From the NCBI RefSeq assembly GCF_000813985.1, contig NZ_JWLJ01000003.1, positions 248,001-312,000 on the forward strand: a DNA stretch of 64,000 nt, read 5' to 3'. Both the position numbers and the translations under genes were made by a program. Source of the stretch: Ruegeria sp. ANG-R. GTDB lineage: Bacteria > Pseudomonadota > Alphaproteobacteria > Rhodobacterales > Rhodobacteraceae. A model generated the notes under the pieces. It was not told the origin of the DNA. It searched no databases and worked only from the letters and a program-made list of their open reading frames with translations. Positions 1 through 8,908 of the stretch are shown piece by piece (position 1 is the stretch's first letter; each line of letters opens with the position of its first letter).

Positions 1-82
1 TGTGGATTTTTGCCACGTTTTTGTCGCATTCTCTAATTACCGTCACTGAATGCAATCGAGGGGGCGGTTTTCGGAGGCTGCC

Positions 83-427
83 ATGACAGGAAAACAACTC
101 GAATTTGATCAGCGCATTACGCGTTTGAGCAAGAAACACCAGAAACTAAGTCGCGGCTATCGGGCCACGATGCGTCCGGATGGGCTGGTGGTTATGAAGC
201 CGCAGCGTATGCGGTCAGCCGTTTCAGCGAAGGTCTTGCTGCTTTGTCTGGTAGGTTTCTTCGCATTTAAGGCGTTTCTGCTGTCCCATCTCGGTCCGGC
301 TGCCTATGAAACACGCGTCGAAAGCCTGAATCAGGGTACGCCTGTTGAACAAGCTGGCGCCTGGATTATGCAAGCCGACCCGGTGACCGCGTTTTTGTCC
401 ATGCATCTGAATAAAGTTTGGTTCTAG
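83..427 (+). CDS. Small one-helix membrane protein, unknown function
   Basis: This 114-residue protein of unknown function starts at ATG 83, six bases behind a clear ribosome site (GGAGG at 73-77); an upstream in-frame ATG at 50 has no such site. The first half is basic and hydrophilic (many Lys and Arg). A single hydrophobic helix follows at about residues 50-65 (AKVLLLCLVGFFAFKAFLL), and the C-terminal part is likely periplasmic. I recognise no domain. It converges with the DUF1127 gene and shares its terminator. Its job is unknown; the topology (cytoplasmic N-terminus, one anchor) is inferred from charge distribution only. Confidence 0.7.
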   Translation: MTGKQLEFDQRITRLSKKHQKLSRGYRATMRPDGLVVMKPQRMRSAVSAKVLLLCLVGFFAFKAFLLSHLGPAAYETRVESLNQGTPVEQAGAWIMQADPVTAFLSMHLNKVWF

Positions 428-456
428 CCGGACCCCTTATACCCTCCTGAAAACAA

Positions 457-488
457 AAACACCGCATGTCGTCCGACACGCGGTGTTT
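457..488. terminator. Bidirectional intrinsic terminator
   Basis: A perfect 9-bp stem (AAACACCGC at 457-465 with GCGGTGTTT at 480-488) continues inward as a 4-bp TGTC/GACA stem around a GTCC loop. A-rich sequence on the left and T-rich sequence on the right let it work in both directions, which fits its place between two convergent genes. Confidence 0.8.
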
Positions 489-541
489 CTGTTCGCCCCA
501 CAGGGAGGAGGAAGGGGCGTATGAGTGATGGAGCGCTATCT

Positions 542-754
542 TTAGCGGCGGCCTTCTGCAACAAGGTCGATGTCGCCGCGGCACAGTCCGATATCGTCCA
601 GCTCGCGGTCGCTCAGACCGCTCAGCGCGTTGCGGGTTGCGCGGGCGTCATTCCATTCGGCAACGGTGTTTACAACCGATGCGAAAAATGCGCCGATACG
701 GCCGACGAGGCCGAACGAGCCAGTGGTGGTGCGGGTGGTGTCCAGTGCAGCCAT
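542..754 (-). CDS. DUF1127 domain small protein
   Basis: This 70-residue protein is read from an ATG at 754, preceded by AAGGA about nine bases upstream. Its C-terminal half has the DUF1127 (YjiS-like) pattern: a Trp-Asn-Asp-Ala-Arg helix, then LSGLSDRELDDIGLCRGDI. Members are very short, Arg-rich proteins of alphaproteobacteria. In some species they bind RNA and affect phosphate or carbon metabolism, but no specific role can be read from this sequence. It stands alone and ends near the shared terminator at 457-488. A longer reading from 808 is possible but has a weaker start. Confidence 0.85.
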   Translation of the reverse strand: MAALDTTRTTTGSFGLVGRIGAFFASVVNTVAEWNDARATRNALSGLSDRELDDIGLCRGDIDLVAEGRR

Positions 755-1087
755 ATCCTGTGTCCTTCTGGTTTGTGTTAAACTCTGATCTTGCGATCTG
801 GCCGGCATTTAGTGATGTGTTTCGCTCCGCACAAGCGCAGAAATTGCATGTGTCCTATGCGTTTTTTGCAATGCTCGAAATCACTGAAAGCCCTTTAAAT
901 CATTGATTAATTCCCCTTCAGAAATGCGTCGAAAACGAACCTGACACGGTCGCAAACAGACCGGGATAAAGCAGCTGCGACATGGATGTCGGTTTTGGGA
1001 AGCCAATCGATTTCCTTGGAAAATGTTCATGCTTCGTGCTAATCGATGAAAAAAGATCACACGAACCCGAGCAGGCCGAGTCAAAAT
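755..1087. other. Divergent intergenic region
   Basis: This 333-base gap lies between the divergent DUF1127 gene and ruvC and should hold both promoters. I see no clear sigma-70 pair. It contains an ATTGCA/TGCAAT inverted repeat (843-848 and 867-872) and two ATCGAT sites (around 1007 and 1041). No gene is supported here; a long antisense reading frame that covers this gap and most of ruvC looks like a shadow. Confidence 0.4.
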
Positions 1088-1585
1088 ATGCGAATTCTGG
1101 GCATTGATCCGGGGCTTAGAACCCTGGGATGGGGCGTCATCGAATCGCATGGCAGCCGCCTGAGCCACGTTGCCAACGGATTGTGCAAATCGGACGGAGA
1201 TGATCTGGGTGAGCGGCTGCTGTCGCTGCACAATCAAATCGTCGAAGTCATAGCCGAGCATACTCCGGATCAGGCCGCTATTGAGCAGACCTTCGTCAAC
1301 AAAGACGGTGCGGGCACGCTCAAGCTGGGTCAGGCGCGCGGCGTTGCGCTTTTGACGCTGGCGCAGGCGGGCTTGCCGGTCGGGGAATATGCTCCTAACC
1401 GAGTGAAGAAGACCGTCGTGGGTGTCGGTCATGCCGAAAAAGAACAGGTTCTGCATATGGTCAAGCTGCAGCTGCCTGGCTGTTCGCCCAAGGGGGCGGA
1501 CGCTGCGGATGCTTTGGCGATTGCAATTTGTCATTCCTATTATGGGGCCGCACCGCAGGCACGGATGAAAGAGGTACGCGCATGA
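1088..1585 (+). CDS. ruvC: Holliday junction resolvase RuvC
   Basis: RuvC is the endonuclease that cuts four-way DNA junctions made by recombination, working with RuvAB. Reading from ATG 1088 gives 165 residues. The four metal-binding acidic residues then fall at Asp7 (in GIDPG), Glu66 (AAIEQ), Asp138 and Asp141 (GADAADALA), the same numbers as recalled for the E. coli enzyme. That agreement supports this start over the ATG at 1046, although the ribosome site is weak. The stop overlaps the ruvA start (ATGA), so the two are probably translationally coupled in a ruvC-ruvA-ruvB operon. Confidence 0.97.
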   Translation: MRILGIDPGLRTLGWGVIESHGSRLSHVANGLCKSDGDDLGERLLSLHNQIVEVIAEHTPDQAAIEQTFVNKDGAGTLKLGQARGVALLTLAQAGLPVGEYAPNRVKKTVVGVGHAEKEQVLHMVKLQLPGCSPKGADAADALAIAICHSYYGAAPQARMKEVRA

Positions 1586-2259
1586 TAGGCAAGCTCACTG
1601 GACGGCTGGATTACCGCGCCGCGGATCACGTTCTGATTGACGTCCGGGGGGTCGGCTATATCGTCTATTGCTCGGATCGCACCATGGCGTCCCTGCCGGG
1701 GGTGGGTGAGGCCATGTCGATTTACACCGATATGGTCGTGCGCGAAGACCTGATGCAATTGTATGGCTTCCTGTCGCTGGTGGAGAAGGAATGGCATCGG
1801 CTTTTGTGTTCTGTGCAGGGCGTCGGGGCGAAGGTTTCGCTGGCGATCCTCAGTGCGTTGGGGCCGGATGGGGTCAGCCGGGCGATTGCCTTGGGAGATT
1901 GGGGCGCGGTCAAGGCTGCAAAGGGCGTTGGACCAAAGACGGCGCAAAGGATAGTGCTGGACCTGAAGGACAAGGCCCCCGGCGTGATGGCCATGGGCGG
2001 CACCGTGACCGAGGCGACGGACGGTCCGGCGCTTGAGGTGGTTGAAGTGGTCGAGCCTGCATCTGCGCCAAACCGCATGGCAAAACCGGCTTCTGGCGCT
2101 GCTGCGGCGTCGGCCGGGGCATTGTCGGCGCTGGCCAATCTGGGATACGGACCATCGGAGGCCGCCTCGGCGGTGGCGGAGGCGGCGGCCAATCTGCCTG
2201 ATGCGGGTGAGGCTGAGTTGATTCGTGCCGCGCTGAAACTGCTCGCTCCGAAAGGGTAA
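1582..2259 (+). CDS. ruvA: Holliday junction branch migration protein RuvA
   Basis: RuvA binds the four-way junction as a tetramer and loads RuvB rings onto its arms. The 225-residue product begins with the OB-fold strand region ([11 protein letters not shown]) and holds two helix-hairpin-helix stretches ([11 protein letters not shown] and [11 protein letters not shown]). A variable Ala-rich linker leads to a C-terminal helical domain ([12 protein letters not shown]) that contacts RuvB. The ATG lies inside the ruvC stop (ATGA overlap), and ruvB follows after 4 bases. The linker is rich in Ala, Val and Pro, as is usual in this family. Confidence 0.97.
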   Translation: MIGKLTGRLDYRAADHVLIDVRGVGYIVYCSDRTMASLPGVGEAMSIYTDMVVREDLMQLYGFLSLVEKEWHRLLCSVQGVGAKVSLAILSALGPDGVSRAIALGDWGAVKAAKGVGPKTAQRIVLDLKDKAPGVMAMGGTVTEATDGPALEVVEVVEPASAPNRMAKPASGAAAASAGALSALANLGYGPSEAASAVAEAAANLPDAGEAELIRAALKLLAPKG

Positions 2260-2263
2260 CTGA

Positions 2264-3283
2264 ATGGTAGATGCTGATCCCGCCCTGCGACCCGAACCGA
2301 TGCCCGAAGACAATGACCGCGCCCTGCGCCCGCAGGGGTTGGACGAGTTTATTGGCCAGGCCGAAGCACGCGCCAATCTTCGCATCTTTATCCAGTCGGC
2401 CCGGCAGCGGGGCGAGGCGATGGATCATACGCTGTTCCATGGCCCTCCCGGATTGGGCAAGACAACACTGGCCCAGATCGTGGCGCGCGAGTTGGGGGTG
2501 AACTTTCGCATGACCTCGGGGCCGGTGCTGGCCAAGGCGGGAGATCTGGCGGCGATCCTGACCAATCTGGAATCGAGGGATGTGCTGTTCATCGATGAGA
2601 TTCACCGCCTGAACCCGGCGGTCGAAGAGGTGCTCTATCCCGCGATGGAGGACTTCGAACTGGATCTGGTGATCGGAGAAGGTCCGGCGGCCCGAACCGT
2701 CAGGATCGAATTGCAGCCCTTTACGCTGGTCGGGGCGACGACCCGGATGGGGCTGCTGACGACACCGTTGCGGGATCGGTTCGGAATTCCGACGCGGCTG
2801 CAGTTCTACACCGTTGACGAACTGCATGAGATCGTCACCCGCAATGCCCGCAAGCTGGGCGCACCGGCCGATAACGAAGGCGCGCGCGAAATCGCGCGGC
2901 GGTCGCGCGGGACACCGAGGATCGCAGGGCGGCTGCTGCGGCGGGTTGTGGATTTTGCAATTGTCGAAGGCGATGGGCGGATTACCCGCGAATTGGCGGA
3001 TGGCGCGTTGACCCGGCTGGGCGTCGATAATCTGGGATTGGATGGCGCGGATCGTCGGTATCTGAAACTGATTGCCGAAAACTATGCCGGCGGGCCTGTG
3101 GGAATTGAGACGCTTTCAGCGGCCTTGTCCGAGAGCCGCGACTCGCTGGAAGAAGTGATCGAGCCGTATTTGCTGCAACAGGGTTTGATCCAACGCACGC
3201 CGCGGGGGCGGATGTTGGCGCAAAAAGCGTGGACGCATCTGGGGATGAAGGCGCCCAAGGGGCAGAGTGATTTGTTTGAATAG
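2264..3283 (+). CDS. ruvB: Holliday junction branch migration helicase RuvB
   Basis: RuvB is the AAA+ hexameric motor that drives branch migration with RuvA. The 339-residue protein has a Walker A loop at about 60-68 (GPPGLGKTT), a Walker B/DEIH box at 111-115, sensor-1 sequence (LVGATTRMG), an arginine-finger/sensor-2 region and a C-terminal winged helix ([13 protein letters not shown]). The ATG sits 4 bases after ruvA, with AGGG just upstream. All of this is typical; I see nothing odd. Confidence 0.98.
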   Translation: MVDADPALRPEPMPEDNDRALRPQGLDEFIGQAEARANLRIFIQSARQRGEAMDHTLFHGPPGLGKTTLAQIVARELGVNFRMTSGPVLAKAGDLAAILTNLESRDVLFIDEIHRLNPAVEEVLYPAMEDFELDLVIGEGPAARTVRIELQPFTLVGATTRMGLLTTPLRDRFGIPTRLQFYTVDELHEIVTRNARKLGAPADNEGAREIARRSRGTPRIAGRLLRRVVDFAIVEGDGRITRELADGALTRLGVDNLGLDGADRRYLKLIAENYAGGPVGIETLSAALSESRDSLEEVIEPYLLQQGLIQRTPRGRMLAQKAWTHLGMKAPKGQSDLFE

Positions 3284-3288
3284 CTTTC

Positions 3289-3606
3289 GTGTATCAAAAT
3301 ATGGCTGAGAACCTGCGGGACCTGACCGAACTGGCTCGGGCAGTTTCGGACATCTATGCAAAGCGTTTTGAGATCGACCGCGACGCTGCATGGTATCTTG
3401 GCAAAATGACTGAGGAACTTGGGGAGGTTACATCTGCCTACCTCAAACACTCGGGCAGAGGGCGCGGCGTCTGCGGGCACGATGATCTGGCGGATGAGGT
3501 CGGCGATTTGCTGGGTTTCTTGTTGTTGTTCGCAGAATGGCAAGGCATAGATCCGGGTGATGCATTAAGGCGCAAATGGGAAAAGCACTTGGGGGTCGGA
3601 GCGTGA
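3289..3606 (+). CDS. MazG-like nucleotide pyrophosphohydrolase
   Basis: This protein of about 105 residues has the all-alpha NTP pyrophosphatase pattern: an EELGEV helix followed about 25 residues later by DDLADEVGDLLGF, giving the four acidic ligands (ExxE and ExxD) for Mg2+. Members hydrolyse NTPs or modified nucleotides to monophosphate and pyrophosphate; the substrate here is unknown. It follows ruvB after 5 bases, so it is probably in the ruv operon, where nucleotide clean-up would fit. The start is uncertain: GTG 3289 or ATG 3301, neither with a good ribosome site. The stop overlaps the next GTG. Confidence 0.8.
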   Translation: MYQNMAENLRDLTELARAVSDIYAKRFEIDRDAAWYLGKMTEELGEVTSAYLKHSGRGRGVCGHDDLADEVGDLLGFLLLFAEWQGIDPGDALRRKWEKHLGVGA

Positions 3607-4226
3607 CACCGGATGAGATCGAGGCGCTGTTTACCCGCGAAAGCGGTGAGTTTTTGTTTGCGCGTTGGGGGCGGCCCATCGTGCCGGTGGTCTTTGGTGT
3701 CGAGGATGAGACGCTTGCCACCGTCAAAGGCGCGTTCGAGGCCGTGGTCGCACTGGCGGGTCATCAAATGGCTGAGACCGACCCGGAATTGGGCGTCAAT
3801 TGTATGGTCTTCTTTTTTCGGGATTGGCAGGAACTCCCACAAGTGCCCGATCTGGATCGGCTGATACCCGACCTTGCACCCTTGGTTGATCGCCTGGTTG
3901 CGGCGGACGCCAATCAATACCGGATATTCCGGTTTGAAGAAGATGGCTCCATCCGAGCAGCCTTTGTGTTTTTGCGAATGGATAAGGAACTGTCCGAAGT
4001 TCCCGCTGAAACTCTGGCGCTAAGCCAGGTCGTGCAAACCATGCTGCTCTGGTCGGATATAGCCTTTCGCAGCGCCTCACCCCTGGCGATTGCGGGTGAT
4101 GCGACGATCCTGCGACCCGATATCGCCGCGCTTATCCGCGCCGCCTATGATCCGGTTTTGCCGGGTGCGGCGCAGGACAGCTCTCACGCGTTGCGCCTGT
4201 TTGCAAGATTGGAGCCGCCGCAATGA
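3603..4226 (+). CDS. Conserved hypothetical protein of the ruv-tol interval
   Basis: This 207-residue protein starts at GTG 3603 inside the preceding stop (GTGA), with GGAG seven bases upstream. I recognise no named domain. The sequence is soluble-looking, rich in Asp, Leu and Phe, with no signal peptide and no membrane helix (hydrophobic stretches such as CMVFFFRDW are short). It ends in an ATGA overlap with ybgC. The unbroken chain of overlaps suggests co-translation with the pyrophosphatase and the tol thioesterase. Function unknown. Confidence 0.8.
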   Translation: MTPDEIEALFTRESGEFLFARWGRPIVPVVFGVEDETLATVKGAFEAVVALAGHQMAETDPELGVNCMVFFFRDWQELPQVPDLDRLIPDLAPLVDRLVAADANQYRIFRFEEDGSIRAAFVFLRMDKELSEVPAETLALSQVVQTMLLWSDIAFRSASPLAIAGDATILRPDIAALIRAAYDPVLPGAAQDSSHALRLFARLEPPQ

Positions 4227-4606
4227 AACACCTCTACCCGGTCCGCGTGTATTACGAAGACACCGATATGGGAGGGGTCGTTTATCACGCGAATTATCTG
4301 AAATTCATCGAGCGCGCCCGATCAGACTGGGTGCGCAAGCTGGGCAATGACCAGAACGCGATGCGGGACGCGGGGATCGTCTGGGTCGTGCGTCGGATCG
4401 AGGCCGATTATCTGGCAGCAGCGAAATTCGAGGATGAGTTGATGATCGAGACGGATGTTGTTTCGCTGTCTGGTGCGCGCTTGACCATGTCTCAACTGGT
4501 CAAGCGGGGGGAAACCGAAATATTTCGCGCGGTTGTTACCGCCGTGTGTATGAACAAACAGGGCAAACCGGTGCGCCTTCCGGCAGAGATTCGCGCATTG
4601 ATGTAA
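4223..4606 (+). CDS. ybgC: Tol-Pal system-associated acyl-CoA thioesterase
   Basis: YbgC is a hot-dog-fold thioesterase acting on acyl-CoA or acyl-ACP, and it heads most tol-pal operons. The 127 residues include the family signature near the N-terminus (YYEDTDMGGVVYHANYL, residues about 10-26), whose Asp and His are catalytic in 4-hydroxybenzoyl-CoA thioesterase relatives. The start overlaps the preceding stop (ATGA). A 107-base gap without a visible terminator separates it from tolQ, so read-through is likely. Its link to the inner-membrane Tol complex is known from other bacteria, but the physiological substrate remains uncertain. Confidence 0.93.
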   Translation: MKHLYPVRVYYEDTDMGGVVYHANYLKFIERARSDWVRKLGNDQNAMRDAGIVWVVRRIEADYLAAAKFEDELMIETDVVSLSGARLTMSQLVKRGETEIFRAVVTAVCMNKQGKPVRLPAEIRALM

Positions 4607-4713
4607 CAAATTGGCCTTTCCGGGTGGTTCTGTTGGCTTTTCGTGACCAACTGCTTTAGCGTTTGGCAAAACAAGGCCAAATGGCTGTCAGGCAAAAACA
4701 AAAGAGCAGGTTC

Positions 4714-5409
4714 ATGGAAGCTGAAACGCTGGCGCTGGCGCAGGAGATCGACTTCTCCATGTGGGGGCTGTTTGCCCGCGCGACATTCATCGTCAAGGTG
4801 GTGATGCTGATTCTCGTGGTCGCATCGTTCTGGTCTTGGGCGATCATCATTCAGAAGCTGATCAACTACCGCGCGGCGCGGCGCGAGGCGCAGGTGTTTG
4901 ATGAATCGTTCTGGTCGGGCAACCCACTGGATGAGCTGTTCGAACAGATCGGAACACAGCCCAGTGGCAGTTCGGAGAAGATATTCGCGGCCGGAATGAT
5001 CGAGTGGCGGCGCTCGCACCGGACGGACGGCGGACTGATCGCCGGGGCGACGGCGCGGATTGACCGCTCGATGGATGTGGCGATCGCGAAAGAGGCTGAA
5101 GGGCTGCAGAAGGGGTTGTCCATTCTGGCGACCGTGGGTTCGACCGCGCCATTTATCGGACTGTTCGGCACAGTCTGGGGTATCATGAACGCATTCATCG
5201 AGATAGCCGAACAGCAAAACACCAACCTGGCCGTTGTGGCCCCCGGTATTGCCGAGGCTTTGCTGGCCACGGGTTTGGGCCTGCTGGCCGCGATCCCTGC
5301 GGTGATTTTCTATAATAAACTCAGCGCCGACAGCGATCGGATCGTAGGGGGTTACGAAGCCTTTGCCGATGAGTTTGCAACCATCCTGTCACGCCAATTG
5401 GATAGCTGA
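4714..5409 (+). CDS. tolQ: Tol-Pal inner-membrane proton channel subunit TolQ
   Basis: TolQ forms, with TolR, the proton channel that powers the Tol-Pal machine for outer-membrane constriction during division. The 231 residues have three membrane helices, at about 22-46, 128-158 and 185-203 (GLGLLAAIPAVIFYNKL), in the MotA/ExbB arrangement. I chose ATG 4714 because GAGCAGG lies seven bases upstream; ATG 4681 and TTG 4663 would add an unsupported hydrophilic N-terminus. tolR follows after 2 bases. Confidence 0.96.
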   Translation: MEAETLALAQEIDFSMWGLFARATFIVKVVMLILVVASFWSWAIIIQKLINYRAARREAQVFDESFWSGNPLDELFEQIGTQPSGSSEKIFAAGMIEWRRSHRTDGGLIAGATARIDRSMDVAIAKEAEGLQKGLSILATVGSTAPFIGLFGTVWGIMNAFIEIAEQQNTNLAVVAPGIAEALLATGLGLLAAIPAVIFYNKLSADSDRIVGGYEAFADEFATILSRQLDS

Positions 5410-5411
5410 CG

Positions 5412-5882
5412 ATGGGCGCGGCGGTTCAGCAATCCTCGGGCGATAACGGGCGCAGGCGCGGACGGCGGCGCGGGCGTGCGCAGCCGATGGCCGAGATCAA
5501 TGTGACACCCTTTGTGGATGTCATGCTGGTGTTGCTGATCATCTTCATGGTGGCGGCCCCGTTGCTGACAGTCGGTGTGCCTGTTGACCTGCCAAAGACA
5601 GCCGCGAGCGCCTTGCCCGGCGATAACGAAGAACCTTTGACCGTGACCCTGACAGCAGATGGCCGGGTGCAGATCCAGACAACGGATGTTCAACGCGATG
5701 AGTTGATCGGCAAGCTGCGCGCGATTGCGGCTGAGCGCAGCAGTGACCGGGTTTTTCTGCGTGCCGACGGAGCTATCCCATATGCGCAGGTGATGCAGGT
5801 CATGGGTGCGCTGAATGCAGGCGGGTTCTCCAACGTAGGCCTTGTGACCGATACCGGCGGGCCGACGCTGGACGAAGGGTGA
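5412..5882 (+). CDS. tolR: Tol-Pal system protein TolR
   Basis: TolR is the ExbD/MotB-like partner of TolQ. The 156-residue protein has a basic N-terminal tail (RRRGRRRGR), one membrane helix at about 34-52 that carries the proton-binding Asp36 (FVDVMLVLLIIFMV), and a periplasmic domain that ends near GGPTLDEG. It lies 2 bases after tolQ and 15 bases before tolA. Length and domain order are normal. Confidence 0.96.
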   Translation: MGAAVQQSSGDNGRRRGRRRGRAQPMAEINVTPFVDVMLVLLIIFMVAAPLLTVGVPVDLPKTAASALPGDNEEPLTVTLTADGRVQIQTTDVQRDELIGKLRAIAAERSSDRVFLRADGAIPYAQVMQVMGALNAGGFSNVGLVTDTGGPTLDEG

Positions 5883-5897
5883 GAGTGAGGTCGCGCG

Positions 5898-7001
5898 GTG
5901 GAGACCGGCACCAAGATTTCGGCAATTGCGCATGTCGGCCTGATTGGCTGGGCGCTGTTCGGCGGCACTTTCCGGTCCGAGCCGTTGCCGATGGCAGTGC
6001 AGGATGTCACTGTGATCTCGGCTGAGCAGTTTGCTGCAATGACCGCGCAGCGGGAGGCACCAGAGGTGCCGACCGATCCGGTTGAGTTGCAACAGCCCGC
6101 ACAACCTGATGAGATCGAAACTCCTGAGCCGATGCCGGAAGAGCCGCCAGAACCGGAACCTGTTGCCCAACCAGAACCGGAGCCCGAGCCCGAGGTTGAG
6201 CCGGAGACTGTGGACATATCTCCCGAACCCGAATTGATCGAACAGCCCCCGACGCTGGAGGAGCCGGAACCCGAGATGGCAGCACTTCCAAGCCCTCCTG
6301 GCCCGGAGGCGGAACCGAGCCCAGCCGACAAAATTGCGCCCGAGCAGATTGCCCCGCCACCGCCAGAGGCCAAGCCCGATGATGTTGAGACCCCGCCTGT
6401 CTCGCTGGATGAAGGGGCGGAAACCCAGCAGGAACAGCAGGATCAGACAGCACCCGAAGAGGCCGCGCCCGAGATCGTGACCGAGGCCGAAGAAGTCGAT
6501 GATCCGGCGCCCCGGACCTCACCCCGTCCGCGGGTGCGCCCGAACCGCCCTGCACCGACGCCCGAACCGGAGGTTGCTGAAACGCCCGAAACTGCTCCGA
6601 CCGAGCCCGCGCAAAACGAGCAGGCGATCAATGACGCGCTTGCCGAAGCGCTTGGCGGCGGGACCGAACCATCCGGTCCGCCGCTGACGAGCGGTGAAAA
6701 GGATGCGATGCGGGTTGCGGTATCGCGGTGTTGGAATGTTGGATCGTTATCTACGGATGCACTCGAGACAGTTGTTGTTGTTGGCTTTTCGCTGAGCCGT
6801 GACGGCAAGGTAGTCGATGGCAGTCTGCGGATGGTAGGCAGTTCCGGCGGTTCGGATGCGTCGGCAAAACAGGCCTACGATACAGCCCGACGCGCGATTT
6901 TGCGCTGCGGGTCTAAAGGATATGACCTGCCTGCTGACAAATACGATCAATGGCAGGATATTGAGATTACATTCAATCCCGAGAGGATGCGGATCAAATG
7001 A
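5898..7001 (+). CDS. tolA: Tol-Pal system protein TolA, Pro/Glu-rich stalk
   Basis: TolA transmits energy from TolQR to Pal and the outer membrane. The 367-residue product starts at GTG 5898 with GAGG upstream. It has an N-terminal membrane helix (about 6-24). The stalk at about 50-250 is dominated by Pro-Glu repeats ([10 protein letters not shown]) and later by Pro-Arg pairs. The C-terminal domain (about 265-367) contains [13 protein letters not shown] and ends NPERMRIK. Enterobacterial TolA has an Ala/Lys helical stalk instead; a Pro/Glu stalk is known in alphaproteobacteria. The stop overlaps tolB (ATGA). Confidence 0.93.
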   Translation: METGTKISAIAHVGLIGWALFGGTFRSEPLPMAVQDVTVISAEQFAAMTAQREAPEVPTDPVELQQPAQPDEIETPEPMPEEPPEPEPVAQPEPEPEPEVEPETVDISPEPELIEQPPTLEEPEPEMAALPSPPGPEAEPSPADKIAPEQIAPPPPEAKPDDVETPPVSLDEGAETQQEQQDQTAPEEAAPEIVTEAEEVDDPAPRTSPRPRVRPNRPAPTPEPEVAETPETAPTEPAQNEQAINDALAEALGGGTEPSGPPLTSGEKDAMRVAVSRCWNVGSLSTDALETVVVVGFSLSRDGKVVDGSLRMVGSSGGSDASAKQAYDTARRAILRCGSKGYDLPADKYDQWQDIEITFNPERMRIK

Positions 7002-8317
7002 TGAAACTTCTGACCAGCCTCTTAGTTGGCCTTACTATTCTGTCAGCCCCGGTCTACGCCCAAAGCGGACCGTTACGTCTGGAGATTGACGAAGGCATCA
7101 TTGAACCAATGCCGTTTGCGGTGCCGAGCTTCGTGCCGGATGGACCGTCGGCGGCACAATATGCGCAGGATATCTCGCGTGTGATCGTGTCGGACCTGAC
7201 GGGAACGGGGCTATTCCGCGAAATCTCATCAGATGCTTTCATCAGCCGCGTCAGCAGTTTTGATGCACCAGTGCAGTTCGCCGACTGGAAGGCGATCAAC
7301 GCGCAGGCTCTGGTGACCGGGGCGGTCAATGTATCGGGTAAGCGTCTGACCGTCCGGTTCCGGGTCTGGGATGTGTTCTCGGGTCAGGAACTGGGCAATG
7401 GGTTGCAATTTGCGGGCACCACCGACGGCTGGCGGCGCATGGCGCATAAGGTGGCCGACCAAGTCTACACCCGGATCACGGGTGAAGGCGCCTATTTCGA
7501 CAGCCGCGTGGCGTTTGTGTCGGAAAGCGGGCCGAAGGATCAGCGGCGTAAACGGCTGGCCATCATGGATTATGACGGCGCGAATGTGCAGTACCTGACC
7601 GACAGCGCTGCGATCGTGTTGGCCCCTCGGTTCTCGCCCACGGGTGACCGTCTGCTTTATACTAGTTATGAAACGGGACAGCCGCGTATCTATCTGCTGG
7701 ATGTGGGCCGCGTGAAACGGCAGGAACTGCCGACGCAGGAAGGCACGATGAGCTTTTCGCCGCGATTTTCACCTGATGGCCGTTCAATCGTTTATTCTCT
7801 GACGCAGGGCGGAAACACCGATCTGTGGAAGATGGATCTGGCCTCAGGTCAGAGTGTGCGGTTGACCAATACACCGGCGATTGAAACCGCGCCCAGCTAT
7901 TCCCCGGATGGCAGCCGAATCGTGTTTGAAAGTGACCGCTCGGGCACTCCGCAGCTGTATATCATGCCCGCCACTGGGGGCGAGGCGACACGGATCAGTT
8001 TCGGGCAGGGTCGTTATGGCACGCCGGTCTGGTCACCGCGCGGGGATTTGATTGCGTTTACGAAGCAAAATAAAGGACGCTTCCATATCGGTGTAATGCG
8101 CACAGATGGCAGCGAAGAACGCCTATTAACCGCCTCGTTCCTGGACGAAGGCCCCACATGGTCGCCCAACGGGCGCGTCATCATGTTCACCCGCGAAACG
8201 CAGGGGGCAAGCGGTCGGTCGACGCTGTACTCCGTGGATATTTCGGGCCGCAACCTGCGCCCCGTGCGGACGCCGGATGGCGGTAGTGACCCCTCCTGGG
8301 GGCCATTGCAGAATTGA
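6998..8317 (+). CDS. tolB: Periplasmic beta-propeller TolB
   Basis: TolB is the periplasmic partner of Pal. The 439 residues begin with a signal peptide ([21 protein letters not shown], cut before Gln22). An N-terminal alpha/beta domain follows, then a six-bladed propeller from about residue 190 with repeated PRFSPDG and [10 protein letters not shown] blades. Two in-frame ATGs (6998, 7001) are possible; the first overlaps the tolA stop. An 86-base gap precedes pal, which has its own ribosome site. Confidence 0.97.
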   Translation: MMKLLTSLLVGLTILSAPVYAQSGPLRLEIDEGIIEPMPFAVPSFVPDGPSAAQYAQDISRVIVSDLTGTGLFREISSDAFISRVSSFDAPVQFADWKAINAQALVTGAVNVSGKRLTVRFRVWDVFSGQELGNGLQFAGTTDGWRRMAHKVADQVYTRITGEGAYFDSRVAFVSESGPKDQRRKRLAIMDYDGANVQYLTDSAAIVLAPRFSPTGDRLLYTSYETGQPRIYLLDVGRVKRQELPTQEGTMSFSPRFSPDGRSIVYSLTQGGNTDLWKMDLASGQSVRLTNTPAIETAPSYSPDGSRIVFESDRSGTPQLYIMPATGGEATRISFGQGRYGTPVWSPRGDLIAFTKQNKGRFHIGVMRTDGSEERLLTASFLDEGPTWSPNGRVIMFTRETQGASGRSTLYSVDISGRNLRPVRTPDGGSDPSWGPLQN

Positions 8318-8403
8318 TTGGAACCGATGGCGGGTAAAGTTCACAACAAACCCGCAATGTGATAGAAGCGCGGCAATAAACAACGAAACACGAGGCACTT
8401 GAG

Positions 8404-8907
8404 ATGAAACTGTTGAGCAAAGTTGCGGCTATCGGGGCGCTGACCCTGATTGCTGCCTGTTCCAATAATGATCCGTCGGCGCTGGGCGGAGGCGCTGGGG
8501 GCGGCGGCGCGCTGGTCCCGGGCTCGCCCAGTGATCCGCGCTCGCCGGCTTATTTCCAACAGACGGTTGGTGACCGGGTCCTGTTCGCGGTCGATCAGTC
8601 CACACTCAGCCCGCAGGCGCAGACCATCCTGCAGGGGCAGGCGGATTGGCTGCTGGCCAACCCGGATTTCGTCGCCAATATCGAAGGCCACGCCGACGAG
8701 CAGGGCACACGCGAGTACAACCTTGCCCTTGGCGCCCGTCGGGCAAATGCGGCGCGTGAGTACCTGATCTCGCGCGGGGTTGCGGGCAATCGGCTGACCA
8801 CCGTCAGCTATGGCAAGGAACGCCCAATCGAAATTTGCAGCACCGAGGAATGCTATTCCAAGAACCGTCGCGCGGTGACGGTGCTGACCGGTTCAACCTT
8901 GGGGTAA
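8404..8907 (+). CDS. pal: Peptidoglycan-associated lipoprotein Pal
   Basis: Pal is an outer-membrane lipoprotein that binds peptidoglycan and TolB. Its 167 residues start with a lipoprotein signal whose lipobox is LIAAC, so Cys19 would be lipidated. A Gly/Ala/Ser-rich tether follows, and then an OmpA-like domain from about residue 55, with the diaminopimelate-binding region (GHADEQGTREYNLALGARRA) and a C-terminal CYSKNRRAVTVL. It is followed one base later by cpoB. Confidence 0.97.
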   Translation: MKLLSKVAAIGALTLIAACSNNDPSALGGGAGGGGALVPGSPSDPRSPAYFQQTVGDRVLFAVDQSTLSPQAQTILQGQADWLLANPDFVANIEGHADEQGTREYNLALGARRANAAREYLISRGVAGNRLTTVSYGKERPIEICSTEECYSKNRRAVTVLTGSTLG

Positions 8908-8908
8908 G

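Noticed and set aside
881-1534. 217-codon antisense frame over ruvC and its upstream gap
   Set aside because: It covers the ruvC coding region on the other strand, has no ribosome site and no family features.
3929-3942. CCGGATATTCCGG palindrome, similar to the repeat half CCGGGATATTT
   Set aside because: It lies inside a coding region and lacks the second conserved half GCCAGATGAA, so it is not a copy of the repeat.
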